NCBI RefSeq assembly: GCF_902753875.1
Contig: NZ_CADDTS010000035.1
Location: forward strand, 1-64,000
Origin: Acinetobacter bouvetii
Lineage (GTDB): Bacteria > Pseudomonadota > Gammaproteobacteria > Pseudomonadales > Moraxellaceae
Length of the DNA: 64,000 nucleotides
Direction: 5' to 3'
Position numbers and translations under genes: made by a program. Of the stretch, positions 1 through 8,400 are shown piece after piece. Below the pieces are notes generated by a model that saw only the letters and a list, made by a program, of their open reading frames with translations, had not been told where the DNA came from and ran no database searches. The first letter of the stretch is position 1; the number at the start of each line of letters is the position of its first letter.

Positions 1-126
1 TCGGATGCTTATATTTCAGAAATCACTCAACGTTTGAATCATCGCCCAAGAAAAAGACTCGGATTTAGAAGCCCGAGTCAGGTATTATTCCAAGAACATG
101 GTGTTGCACTTCAAATGCTAATCTAA
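1..126 (+). CDS. IS30-family transposase, C-terminal end (partial)
   Basis: The first 41 codons read through to a TAA at 124–126 and end in the pattern NHRPRKRLGF-(4)-SQVLFQ, which is typical of the C-terminus of IS30-family transposases (catalytic DDE integrase core lies upstream, outside the window). Only the last part is present because the window starts inside the gene, so intactness cannot be judged. The coding end may overlap the right inverted repeat, as in other IS30 members, but the left end is not visible so the repeat cannot be confirmed. It lies just beyond the 3' end of the baeSR operon. Confidence 0.75.
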   Translation, partial: SDAYISEITQRLNHRPRKRLGFRSPSQVLFQEHGVALQMLI

Positions 127-173
127 GATTTTCACATTTACCTTTTAACTCAAGCTTCGTTTTCATTGCCAAT

Positions 174-203
174 AAAAAAGCGAGCCACCAAGGCTCGCTT
201 TTA
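174..203 (-). terminator. Rho-independent terminator of baeSR
   Basis: A 9-bp stem (aagcgagcc / ggctcgctt) with a 5-nt loop is followed on the minus strand by a run of T. It sits 17 bp after the baeR stop and could also stop transcription arriving from the IS element on the plus strand. Confidence 0.85.
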
Positions 204-219
204 ATCATTTCATTCTGAA

Positions 220-906
220 CTAATCTTCCGGATATTCAAAACGGTAACCTACCCCATACACCGCCTGAATCCACTCATGACGGTTGCCGGTTTCTGCCGC
301 GTCAGAAATTTTACGGCGCAGGTTTTTAATGTGGCTGTCAATCACGCGATCTGCCACATCAAAACTGTCCGGGTTAATATGATCAAGCAGTTGCGCACGT
401 GAATACACCTGACCGACATGTTCCAGGAACAACTCTAATAAACGGAATTCGGTTGGCGTTAAGTTCAAGGTTTTTTGTTGATACCAAATGCGTTGCTGCG
501 CCTTATCCATACGGAACAGACTGTTTTGTTCAGGCTCAACCTGACGGTCTAAACGGCGTAACACCGCTTGTACACGTGCAACCAGCTCTTTTGGACTAAA
601 CGGTTTACAAATATAGTCATCTGCCCCCATATTCAGACCCAATACCCGGTCAATTTCTTCAGTCCGCGCGGTCACCATAATAATGGGTAAATCCGACTGT
701 TCGCGTACTTTACGGCAAATGGTCAAACCGTCCATACGCGGAACCATCAAGTCCAGAATCATCAAACTTGGTTTACGTTGCAAAAAGCTGTCATAAGCTT
801 CTTGCCCATCATGAAACATGCTGACCTCAAAACCCGCAGCTTCCAGATAGTCCCGCACCAGTTGTGCAAGTTCAACTTCATCTTCGACCAGCATGACATG
901 TTTCAT
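220..906 (-). CDS. baeR: Two-component response regulator BaeR
   Basis: OmpR/PhoB-type response regulator of 228 residues. The receiver domain (about 1–120) has the acidic pair near Asp9, the phospho-acceptor Asp52 in LDLMVPRMDG and the conserved Lys in DYICKPF. The winged-helix DNA-binding domain (about 130–225) contains the RVIDSHIKNLRRKI recognition helix. It lies 13 bp downstream of the sensor kinase gene, so both are one transcript. In Acinetobacter the BaeSR pair is known to influence efflux genes such as adeABC and envelope-stress responses. The family and the pairing are clear from sequence; the Bae name is by overall resemblance and by the adjoining kinase. Confidence 0.85.
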   Translation of the reverse strand: MKHVMLVEDEVELAQLVRDYLEAAGFEVSMFHDGQEAYDSFLQRKPSLMILDLMVPRMDGLTICRKVREQSDLPIIMVTARTEEIDRVLGLNMGADDYICKPFSPKELVARVQAVLRRLDRQVEPEQNSLFRMDKAQQRIWYQQKTLNLTPTEFRLLELFLEHVGQVYSRAQLLDHINPDSFDVADRVIDSHIKNLRRKISDAAETGNRHEWIQAVYGVGYRFEYPED

Positions 907-919
907 GAATATTATTCCT

Positions 920-2608
920 TTATTTGTTCAACTGTTTTGGAAAAGTCAGTTTGCAGCGCAAACCACCTAATGGAGAGTGATCAAAACTCAACTGTCCGCC
1001 CAATGCCTGCGCAATTTTACCAGATAATGCCAAGCCTAAACCTGTACCGCCAGTACTCCGGGTACGCGAATCATCCACACGATAGAAACGTTCGCCCAAA
1101 CGAGCCAACTGTTCATCACTCAATCCCAGCGGACTGTCATCCACAATCACACTCCACTGCGTTGCAGATTGTTCGGTATGCACACGAACTTCACCACCTG
1201 CTTCAGTATAGCGAATACTGTTACCAAGTAAGTTGACCATAATTTGTTTAAAACGATCTATGTCTAATTGTAAATTCGCCCCTTCTCCCTGCACTGAAAT
1301 AGCCAGATCAGCTTGAGCAAATTTAGGTTTGAAGTTTTCCACTTCTTGCAGTACCACATTCCACGGATCGACTTCCGTCATATAGCATTTCAGTTGCTGG
1401 GCTTCAACCTGAGCCAAATCTGCCAGATCCTGAGTCAGTTTTTTCAGACTGGTCACTTGACGCAGCATCGATTCAAAATGTTCCGGCGTCGGTTTACGAA
1501 TTCCGTCCTGCATCGCTTCAATTTGCGCTTGCAGCACTGCCAATGGTGTTTTTAATTCATGTGATGTATCTGCTACCCACTGACGGCGCGACTGTTCATG
1601 CTGATCCAAAATCACCGCCAATTGGTTAATTTCAGTCGACAGATCACCTAACTCATCATTGCGGTTAATTTTCACCTGATGCTGATAATGCCCTTTAGTC
1701 AGTTCACGTGTGGCATTGAGTAAACGCTGAATCGGTTTTTTGAAATACGTTGCCAACAATAAAGCCGCAATCAAACTGCTCAGGAAAGTTAAGCCATAGA
1801 CCAGCAATAAATAGCGTTTTTGATTACTAAAGAAATTGATACTTAGAGCATCATCCTGATCCAGTACCGGTTTTAGCCCCAAATAACCGACAATTTTATC
1901 GTCCACTATAATAGGACGATATGACACCGGACTATCCGATGGCTCCCCCACCACGAACTGTTTTCTCGCATCATAAAGTGAAAGCCGTGAACTGAGTCCC
2001 AAACGGTCAGGCATGGAGATAAACTGCTTTTTCTGGCTTTGATTTTGTGCAGGATTTGCAGCTTTACCCTCAGATTTTTTATCTGGACGGAAGATATTCT
2101 GATTGGCACTTAAAGGAAATTTAAGCCCTTCAAATGGCTGATACTCCGAAGGTAAATTCAACTCCATCATGTGAAGTTCTTCTTGATCAATGACCGGTTT
2201 GCTTGGCTCGGTTTTATTTAAACTCGGAGATGCATTAATCAGGGTATTTTCCTGAAAATAACGCTGCTGCAAGGCAATATCATATTGACGGCGTAACCAC
2301 CAGCGCGACAAGCGGTCATAGTCATCCGGTGCAGCAGTTCCTTCAATTTGCAGAATTTGTGCTTGAATGGCATTGCCCCAGTCATGGTAAACGGAATAGA
2401 CGCCAGCCAGATTACTGATGACATGATCCAGTTTCTGCATTTCCACATCGGCCACATAACGGGTAAAATTCTTTTGCATGGTCCAATGCAATACCCCCAG
2501 GCTGACGGTGGTAATCACCAAGGTGGTGAGCAGTACAGTCAGAAACAAGCGTAAGGCAATCGGAACACGGCGAATCTTCAAAAGCTCAGTCTCAATCTTT
2601 TTTCTCAA
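920..2608 (-). CDS. baeS: Sensor histidine kinase BaeS
   Basis: Membrane sensor kinase of 562 residues. Two membrane segments (about 20–43 and 266–288) flank a large periplasmic domain, followed by a HAMP domain, the dimerisation/H-box with phospho-accepting His350 in SHELKTP, and a HATPase domain with N-box LLGNSIRYT and glycine-rich GGTGLGLAL. It is about 95 residues longer than E. coli BaeS; the extra length is mainly periplasmic and includes a hydrophilic, low-complexity stretch rich in Lys, Asn and Gln at about 170–197. The best frame start is TTG (2606–2608) without a good ribosome site, so the start is uncertain. It phosphorylates the adjoining BaeR. Confidence 0.82.
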   Translation of the reverse strand: MRKKIETELLKIRRVPIALRLFLTVLLTTLVITTVSLGVLHWTMQKNFTRYVADVEMQKLDHVISNLAGVYSVYHDWGNAIQAQILQIEGTAAPDDYDRLSRWWLRRQYDIALQQRYFQENTLINASPSLNKTEPSKPVIDQEELHMMELNLPSEYQPFEGLKFPLSANQNIFRPDKKSEGKAANPAQNQSQKKQFISMPDRLGLSSRLSLYDARKQFVVGEPSDSPVSYRPIIVDDKIVGYLGLKPVLDQDDALSINFFSNQKRYLLLVYGLTFLSSLIAALLLATYFKKPIQRLLNATRELTKGHYQHQVKINRNDELGDLSTEINQLAVILDQHEQSRRQWVADTSHELKTPLAVLQAQIEAMQDGIRKPTPEHFESMLRQVTSLKKLTQDLADLAQVEAQQLKCYMTEVDPWNVVLQEVENFKPKFAQADLAISVQGEGANLQLDIDRFKQIMVNLLGNSIRYTEAGGEVRVHTEQSATQWSVIVDDSPLGLSDEQLARLGERFYRVDDSRTRSTGGTGLGLALSGKIAQALGGQLSFDHSPLGGLRCKLTFPKQLNK

Positions 2609-2716
2609 TGTTTTATTGTAACCAACCCTGCAACAAAAAACTCTTCATTGTTTCTTCATCATTATTGTTTAATCTTTAACTTATCAAATTACGTTTTTTC
2701 ATTGGAGATAACAACA

Positions 2717-3340
2717 ATGAATTCCATGACAAAAATGGCTTTAGTAGGTGCAAGTGTATTCAGCATGGGCGCTTTAACAGCCTGTCAATCGACCAATTCG
2801 GTTCAAGACAAAGAAGGTGATCATGCACGCATGATGCAGGATCATCATCGAATGTCTGATCACAAAATGACGCCAGAACAACGTGAGCAGTTCCAGCAAG
2901 CTCGCGCCGAACGTCAGGAAGTGATGAAAAGCATTAAAACCGCCTGTGACGGTAAAGCGGTCGGTTCTGCGGTACAAGTCAAGGCGGGTGAAAAAACCAT
3001 TGATGGGACTTGCATGATGCGCTTCACAGCAGATCGCGCAGCGATGAAGCAAATGCGCCGCGAACATCATCCTATGCAGGGTGAAATGAAAGACATGCGT
3101 ATGATGCATCACGGCGAACCATTGACTGATGCAAAACGTGCAGAATTAACCAAGCAATTTGATCAGCGCCTGGCAGAACGCCAAGCACATCAACAGGCCA
3201 TGTTAAAAGCCTGCCAAGGCAAGGCGAATGGTACGGCAGTTCAAGTTAAAGTCGGCACCCACAGCATGAATGGCAAATGTGAAGTTCGCTTCCAGCCTAA
3301 AATGCCGGTTGCACCCGCTCCAGTGAAATCCACGCCATAA
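2717..3340 (+). CDS. Met/His-rich lipoprotein with duplicated Cys-containing module
   Basis: Predicted 207-residue lipoprotein: a short signal peptide ends in a lipobox ALTAC, so Cys becomes the lipidated N-terminus. The ATG at 2717 is chosen because GGAG lies 9 nt upstream; an in-frame ATG at 2648 has no such site. After a Met/His-rich segment (HARMMQDHHRM…), two related modules of about 45 residues follow, each with the pattern KxAC-x-GKA-x-G-x-AVQVK…G-x-C-x-x-RF, separated by a second Met/His-rich stretch. The cysteines pair neatly within each module and may form disulfides. It is divergent from baeS, which suggests an envelope-stress or metal-related periplasmic role, but I do not recognise a named family. 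Confidence 0.75.
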   Translation: MNSMTKMALVGASVFSMGALTACQSTNSVQDKEGDHARMMQDHHRMSDHKMTPEQREQFQQARAERQEVMKSIKTACDGKAVGSAVQVKAGEKTIDGTCMMRFTADRAAMKQMRREHHPMQGEMKDMRMMHHGEPLTDAKRAELTKQFDQRLAERQAHQQAMLKACQGKANGTAVQVKVGTHSMNGKCEVRFQPKMPVAPAPVKSTP

Positions 3341-3357
3341 TCATCTGAACCCATTTC

Positions 3358-3384
3358 AAAAGGCGCAACTGAGCGCCTTTTTTA
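3358..3384 (+). terminator. Rho-independent terminator of lipoprotein gene
   Basis: Stem aaaggcgc / gcgccttt with a 6-nt loop, followed by TTT TTT A. The remaining gap to 3638 (about 250 bp) shows no coding sequence and should hold the acyl-CoA dehydrogenase promoter. Confidence 0.85.
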
Positions 3385-3638
3385 TTGCACATAAAAATTT
3401 ACGTTTTTGACTATTTATGACATCAAATAAAGCATAAAAACATTTACACTCAATACACTTAGCACTTTCAAAGCAGAAATCTTTGACTTTACAGTCACCA
3501 AGAAAACACATGGAAAAGCTTGTACCAAGTAAGAAGATGTTGCACGATTAAGCCATACAAATACGTGTCACTGAAGGCGGCACGTTCCAATGTTTATTAG
3601 GATTATAAGCTGGTTAAACCAGTATTGAGGAAACCGAT

Positions 3639-5441
3639 ATGCCACAATACAAAGCGCCCTTACGTGATATGCAATTCGTTCTGCATGAACTTTTAAATGC
3701 AGAAGAACACTATGCAAAACTCCCTGCATTTCAAGAAACCGTAAGCCGTGAGTTGGTTGATCAATATTTAGAAGCCGCTGCTGACTTCTGTGAAAATGAA
3801 CTTTCTCCTTTGAACCAAGTGGGCGACCGCGAAGGTTGTACCTGGAACGACGGTGTTGTTACTACTCCGACTGGTTTTAAAGAAGCGTACCAAAAATATA
3901 TCGAATTGGGTTTCCCCTCTCTTTCTGCTGAAGAACAATACGGCGGTCAAGGCTTGCCTGTTTCTTTAGGCAACGTGATCTCTGAAATGGTCGGTACATC
4001 AAACTGGGCATGGGGCATGTACCCTGGCCTTTCACACGGTGCCGTTCGTACTTTAGAACATCACGGTTCTCAAGAACAAAAAGATACTTACCTGCCTAAC
4101 CTGGTTTCAGGTGTTTGGACAGGTACTATGTGTTTAACAGAATCTCACGCAGGTTCTGACTTGGGTATCATTCGTACCAAAGCTGAACCAAATGCAGATG
4201 GCAGCTATGCAATTTCTGGCGAGAAAATCTTTATCTCTGCCGGTGAACACGACATGGCGGACAACATTGTTCACATCGTGTTAGCGCGCCTTCCAGGTGC
4301 ACCTAAAGGCACTAAAGGTATTTCACTGTTCATCGTTCCGAAATTTAACGTGAATGCTGACGGTTCGCTTGGCGAACGCAATGCCGTTCGTTGTGGTTCA
4401 ATCGAACACAAAATGGGTATCCATGGTAATGCGACGTGTGTGATCAATTTCGATAACGCAAAAGGCTTCCTGATTGGCCCTGAAAACCGCGGCTTAAACT
4501 GCATGTTCACATTCATGAACACTGCACGTATTGGTACTGCGGTACAAGGTCTTTCAGCTTCTGAAGGTGCGTTCCAGGGTGCATTGGCTTATGCTAAAGA
4601 CCGTTTGGCGATGCGTTCACTTTCAGGTGTTAAAGCGCCAGAAAAAGAAGCCGATCCGATTATTGTTCACCCAGCTGTGCGTAACATGCTGTTGACACAA
4701 AAATCATTTGCAGAAGCTGGCCGTGCATTGGTTTACCTATTGTCTTTACACGCTGACATCGTTGAACAAGGTGCTACTGAAGAAGAACGTAAAGCTTCTG
4801 ACAACATCTTGTCTTTATTAACGCCTATCGCAAAAGCATTCTTAACTGAAACAGGTTCTGAATCTGCGAAACACGGTGTTCAAGTATTCGGTGGTCATGG
4901 CTTCATTTCTGAACATGGCATGGAACAAATCGTACGTGATACACGTATCTCTTGCTTGTACGAAGGAACCACTGAAATTCAGGCGCTTGACTTGTTAGGC
5001 CGTAAAGTACTAGGTACTCAAGGTGCAATGTTGAAAGACTTCACCAAGATGATCCACAAATTCTGCGATGCCAACAAAGACAATGCTGCAATGAAAGAAT
5101 TTGTTGAACCGCTTGCTGCTCTCAATAAAGAGTGGGGTGACTTGACTATGCAGATTGGTATGCGTGCAATGCAAAACCCGGATGAAGTGGGCGCTGCTGC
5201 AGTTGATTACCTATACTTCTCTGGTTATGTAACCCTTGCTTACCTATGGGCTCGCATGGCGCTTGTTGCTCAAGAAACATTGGCTACTGGTACAACTGAT
5301 GTAGATTTCTACAACGCGAAAGTCACCACTGCCCGTTTCTACTTCAAGAAAATTCTGCCACGCGTACGTTCACACGTAGACGTGATTGCCGGTGGTGTAG
5401 AACCATTAATGTCTTTAGATGCTGAACATTTCGCATTCTAA
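3639..5441 (+). CDS. Acyl-CoA dehydrogenase (long form, 600 aa)
   Basis: FAD enzyme that introduces the 2,3-double bond into an acyl-CoA, the first step of beta-oxidation, passing electrons to ETF. The protein has the usual N-terminal helical domain, the FAD-binding middle domain (GTMCLTESHAGSDLG, about 165–180) and the C-terminal helical domain with the catalytic Glu in YEGTTEIQ; an extra C-terminal domain of about 120 residues puts it in the 600-residue subfamily (DmdC-like architecture) rather than the 380-residue short forms. It is followed by its own terminator and then by a paralogue. Chain-length specificity cannot be read from sequence. Confidence 0.88.
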   Translation: MPQYKAPLRDMQFVLHELLNAEEHYAKLPAFQETVSRELVDQYLEAAADFCENELSPLNQVGDREGCTWNDGVVTTPTGFKEAYQKYIELGFPSLSAEEQYGGQGLPVSLGNVISEMVGTSNWAWGMYPGLSHGAVRTLEHHGSQEQKDTYLPNLVSGVWTGTMCLTESHAGSDLGIIRTKAEPNADGSYAISGEKIFISAGEHDMADNIVHIVLARLPGAPKGTKGISLFIVPKFNVNADGSLGERNAVRCGSIEHKMGIHGNATCVINFDNAKGFLIGPENRGLNCMFTFMNTARIGTAVQGLSASEGAFQGALAYAKDRLAMRSLSGVKAPEKEADPIIVHPAVRNMLLTQKSFAEAGRALVYLLSLHADIVEQGATEEERKASDNILSLLTPIAKAFLTETGSESAKHGVQVFGGHGFISEHGMEQIVRDTRISCLYEGTTEIQALDLLGRKVLGTQGAMLKDFTKMIHKFCDANKDNAAMKEFVEPLAALNKEWGDLTMQIGMRAMQNPDEVGAAAVDYLYFSGYVTLAYLWARMALVAQETLATGTTDVDFYNAKVTTARFYFKKILPRVRSHVDVIAGGVEPLMSLDAEHFAF

Positions 5442-5468
5442 GCGGATGCAGCATTAAGATAATCTGAG

Positions 5469-5503
5469 AAAAAGGACGGTCATGGTTTTGGCAGTCCTTT
5501 TTC
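5469..5503 (+). terminator. Rho-independent terminator between the two acyl-CoA dehydrogenase genes
   Basis: Stem aaaaaggac / gtccttttt (9 bp) around a 16-nt loop, then a T-rich tail. It implies that the two paralogous genes have separate promoters; the second promoter would lie in 5504–5611. Confidence 0.75.
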
Positions 5504-5611
5504 TTTATCAAAAATCGAAAATAATTAACCTTTAGTCGTCTAACAACATGAATTTTCATGTATTAGACTCATGAAACCGAACTGAATCAAACAATAAACA
5601 GGTGACTCACT

Positions 5612-7393
5612 ATGCCAATCTATAATGCGCCTCTTGCGGATATGAAATTCATCCTGAATGATGTTTTCAATGCAGAACAATTCTGGCAAGCCAATGAAAA
5701 TCTTGCGCATGTTGATGCCGCAACGGCTGAAGCCATTCTTGAAGAAATGGCTAAATTTGCGCAAAACGTCACTCATCCATTAAACCGTACAGGTGATGAA
5801 GAAGGCGCAAGCTATAGTAATGGTGCAGTGACCACCCCTGCCGGCTTTAAAGAAGCATTCAAACAATATGCTGATGGCGGCTGGATTGGTTTGGCGGCAG
5901 ATGAAGAATGGGGCGGTCAAGGCATGCCGAAAATGCTGACCGTACTTGCAGATGAAATGCTGTTCGCCACCAACCCGTCTTTCATGCTCTACCCGCTGCT
6001 TTCTGTGGGTGCAGGTATGGCTTTAAACAGCTATGCATCACAAGAGCAAAAAGAAACTTATTTACCTAAAATCTACTCTGGCGAATGGTCAGGGACCATG
6101 TGCTTAACCGAGCCGCATGCAGGTACGGACTTGGGTATTATCAAAACTAAAGCTGAGCGTAATGAAGACGGTACTTATAACATTACCGGTACGAAAATCT
6201 TCATTACCGGCGGTGATCACGACCTGGCTGAAAACATCATTCACCTCGTTCTAGCAAAAACTCCGGATGCGCCTGCAGGTTCACGTGGTATTTCCCTGTT
6301 CATCGTACCAAAATTTATGGTCAATGAAGATGGTTCATTGGGTGAACGCAATCATGCTGGCCCAGGATCAATCGAACACAAAATGGGGATCAAAGCTTCT
6401 GCAACGTGTGTGATGAACTTTGACGGTGCCAAAGGTTACCTCGTTGGTAAAGAAAATGAAGGCCTGGCTGCCATGTTCGTGATGATGAACTACGAACGTT
6501 TGTCTATGGGTATTCAAGGTCTGGGCGCGTCTGAATTTGCTTATCAAAACGCAGCACAATATGCGACAGATCGCTTGCAAGGCCGTAGTGCATCTGGCAT
6601 TCAGTCTCCAAACAAACCAGCTGACAGTATTTTAGTGCATGGCGATGTGCGTCGTATGTTGCTTAATGCTCGTGCCAACAACGAAGCCTCTCGTGCTTTC
6701 GCTGTCTATGTGGGTCAACAGCTGGATATCACCAAATTCTCAACCGATCCTGAAGCTGTAAAAAAAGCCAATGACCGTGTTGCACTTTTGACTCCAATTG
6801 CCAAAGCCTACTTAACCGATACTGCTTTTAACGCAACTTTAGATGCACAGATGGTCTTTGGTGGTCATGGCTTTATCCGTGAGTGGGGTATGGAACAATG
6901 TATCCGTGACCTGCGTATTGCCCAAATTTACGAAGGAACCAATGGTGTTCAATCTCAAGATTTGATTGGCCGTAAAACCATTAAATGTGGCGGTGCATTC
7001 CTTGCAGAATACATTCAGGAAATCCGTGATTTCGCGAATGGTCTAGATGCAGACTTAAACTTCATTAAAGATGCCACTTTAGATGCAGCGGCAGAAGTAG
7101 AATCAGTAACCCAATACATTATTGAAGCTGCGGGTGAAAATGCAGAATTCCCGAACTCAGCAGCAGTAGATTACTTACATGCGGTGGGTTTACTCAGCTT
7201 TGCTTATATGTTCGCGCGTATTGCCAATGCAGCCAAAGCCAAAGATGGCGAGTTCTACCAAAACAAATTGTCGCTTGCACTTTACTTTACTCAACGCATC
7301 TTGCCTGAATTGGCACTGCGCATTGCCAAAGTGAAAGCAGGTTCTGAAGTGATTATGAATTTCTCTGAAGATTACTTCACCAATCAAGCTTAA
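5612..7393 (+). CDS. Acyl-CoA dehydrogenase paralogue (593 aa)
   Basis: Second long-form acyl-CoA dehydrogenase. It starts with nearly the same residues as its upstream neighbour (MPIYNAPLADMKF versus MPQYKAPLRDMQF) and keeps the same domain order: FAD-site GTMCLTEPHAGTDLG, the GGHGFIREWGMEQ segment, and the catalytic Glu in YEGTNGVQ. A ribosome site (CAGGTG) precedes the ATG. The pair probably arose by tandem duplication; conserved active-site residues argue that both are functional, presumably with different acyl-CoA preferences in fatty-acid or alkane-derived acyl-CoA breakdown. Confidence 0.88.
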   Translation: MPIYNAPLADMKFILNDVFNAEQFWQANENLAHVDAATAEAILEEMAKFAQNVTHPLNRTGDEEGASYSNGAVTTPAGFKEAFKQYADGGWIGLAADEEWGGQGMPKMLTVLADEMLFATNPSFMLYPLLSVGAGMALNSYASQEQKETYLPKIYSGEWSGTMCLTEPHAGTDLGIIKTKAERNEDGTYNITGTKIFITGGDHDLAENIIHLVLAKTPDAPAGSRGISLFIVPKFMVNEDGSLGERNHAGPGSIEHKMGIKASATCVMNFDGAKGYLVGKENEGLAAMFVMMNYERLSMGIQGLGASEFAYQNAAQYATDRLQGRSASGIQSPNKPADSILVHGDVRRMLLNARANNEASRAFAVYVGQQLDITKFSTDPEAVKKANDRVALLTPIAKAYLTDTAFNATLDAQMVFGGHGFIREWGMEQCIRDLRIAQIYEGTNGVQSQDLIGRKTIKCGGAFLAEYIQEIRDFANGLDADLNFIKDATLDAAAEVESVTQYIIEAAGENAEFPNSAAVDYLHAVGLLSFAYMFARIANAAKAKDGEFYQNKLSLALYFTQRILPELALRIAKVKAGSEVIMNFSEDYFTNQA

Positions 7394-7403
7394 TTGAGTC
7401 AAT

Positions 7404-7433
7404 AAAAAATGCCTGCACATGCAGGCATTTTTT
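7404..7433. terminator. Bidirectional terminator
   Basis: Near-perfect palindrome aaaaaatgcctgc / gcaggcatttttt lying between convergent genes, with T-runs on both strands. Confidence 0.88.
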
Positions 7434-7448
7434 ATGTGTAAAAATTGC

Positions 7449-7658
7449 TTAGATTTTTTCAACAACAATCGAATTTGACTTGGTTTTGCTACTTTGTGCA
7501 TCTTGATGAATGTTCACAATTTTAATTACACCCTCTGATTGCAGGCTCTCACATAATGCAATCAACTTCTGCATTTCATCTGTCTTCATTCCCGAACCCA
7601 AAATCAGTTTTTTGCCGTTTGCTAAACTATTAATTTTTGTTTGAATTGTTTCTAACAT
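7449..7658 (-). CDS. Small conserved-looking hypothetical protein (69 aa)
   Basis: A 69-residue soluble protein starting MLETIQTKINSL. The ATG at 7656–7658 is preceded by AGGG at suitable distance; upstream in-frame codons lack a ribosome site. The sequence is hydrophilic with helices likely at both ends and a Gly-Lys-Lys turn in the middle. It is followed by a shared terminator. I do not recognise a family and cannot give a function. Confidence 0.55.
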   Translation of the reverse strand: MLETIQTKINSLANGKKLILGSGMKTDEMQKLIALCESLQSEGVIKIVNIHQDAQSSKTKSNSIVVEKI

Positions 7659-7769
7659 TTTTCTTTTCCCTGATTCATAACATAACCCTTCATACATTAC
7701 ATGAAATCTGTATAAAAAAAAGTCAACCAACTAAAATATTTAACCTCAGAGATTCTATGAAGTTTTAAT

Positions 7770-7798
7770 GTGCATGAAACTTGCATGATGTTTCATAT
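7770..7798 (+). promoter_or_regulatory. Direct repeats with 11-bp period upstream of psiE (Pho-box-like)
   Basis: The heptamers gtgcatg, ttgcatg and ttcatat occur at exact 11-bp spacing (7 + 4) starting 58 bp before the psiE ATG. That spacing is the architecture of PhoB-binding Pho boxes, and psiE is phosphate-starvation inducible in E. coli. The heptamer sequence itself deviates from the CTGTCAT consensus, so this is suggestive only. Confidence 0.35.
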
Positions 7799-7827
7799 AA
7801 ATGACGAGCAAGAGAAAGGAGGAAAAG

Positions 7828-8325
7828 ATGCCAAAACCTGAGAACAAAGTTGAAAAAATTGAGACCCTCCTCGACCGTTTCGGAAATATTGCAGTAGAAA
7901 GTTTTCACTATATTGCGCTGTTTATTATTGGCTGTATGGTGATCTGGTCTGCCGGGCATACCGTATTCGAAATTCTGACCGTGAAGCAATTCGCCAGCAT
8001 TGATGATATTTTGCTGCTGTTTATTTATCTAGAACTGGGTGCCATGGTCGGTATTTATTTTAAAACCAATCATATGCCTGTACGATTTTTAATTTATATT
8101 GCCATTACCGCACTGACTCGCCTGCTGATTTCGGATATTCAACATGACCATAAAGCCGATATGGATTTGGTGATTATTACCGGTTCGATCCTGATTTTAG
8201 CCATTGCCATCTTGGTGGTTCGCTATGCATCCTGGACTTTTCCATCAGTCATTCGAGATAAACATAGTGAAAATATCTTGCCTGCAGACAAGACCCCACG
8301 CCCGCAAGATGATGAACTTGCCTAA
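7828..8325 (+). CDS. psiE: Phosphate-starvation-inducible protein PsiE
   Basis: Inner-membrane protein of 165 residues with four hydrophobic segments (about 25–50, 58–78, 85–105, 118–140) and the conserved PsiE stretch YLELGAMVGIYF followed by HMPVRFLIYIAITALTR. The ATG at 7828 is chosen because a full Shine-Dalgarno sequence AAAGGAGG lies 5 nt upstream; the earlier ATG at 7801 would place that motif inside the gene. The family is induced by phosphate starvation in E. coli; its biochemical role is unknown. Confidence 0.85.
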   Translation: MPKPENKVEKIETLLDRFGNIAVESFHYIALFIIGCMVIWSAGHTVFEILTVKQFASIDDILLLFIYLELGAMVGIYFKTNHMPVRFLIYIAITALTRLLISDIQHDHKADMDLVIITGSILILAIAILVVRYASWTFPSVIRDKHSENILPADKTPRPQDDELA

Positions 8326-8331
8326 GCTTTA

Positions 8332-8376
8332 ACTTCCAAATCCCCCTCAATCCCCCTTTTCCAAAGGGGGAAGTAT
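8332..8376. repeat. GC-rich hairpin repeat (tccccc type)
   Basis: Contains tccccctcaa followed by ccccctttt-cc-aaaggggg, an 8-bp stem with a 3-nt loop at 8352–8370, inside a wider acttcc…ggaagt pair. It lies between the convergent psiE and RcnB-like genes and stands out in an AT-rich background. It resembles dispersed intergenic repeats of Acinetobacter and may act as a terminator for both genes. Confidence 0.55.
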
Positions 8377-8400
8377 GCTGTGGAAATGTAATCTTAAAAT

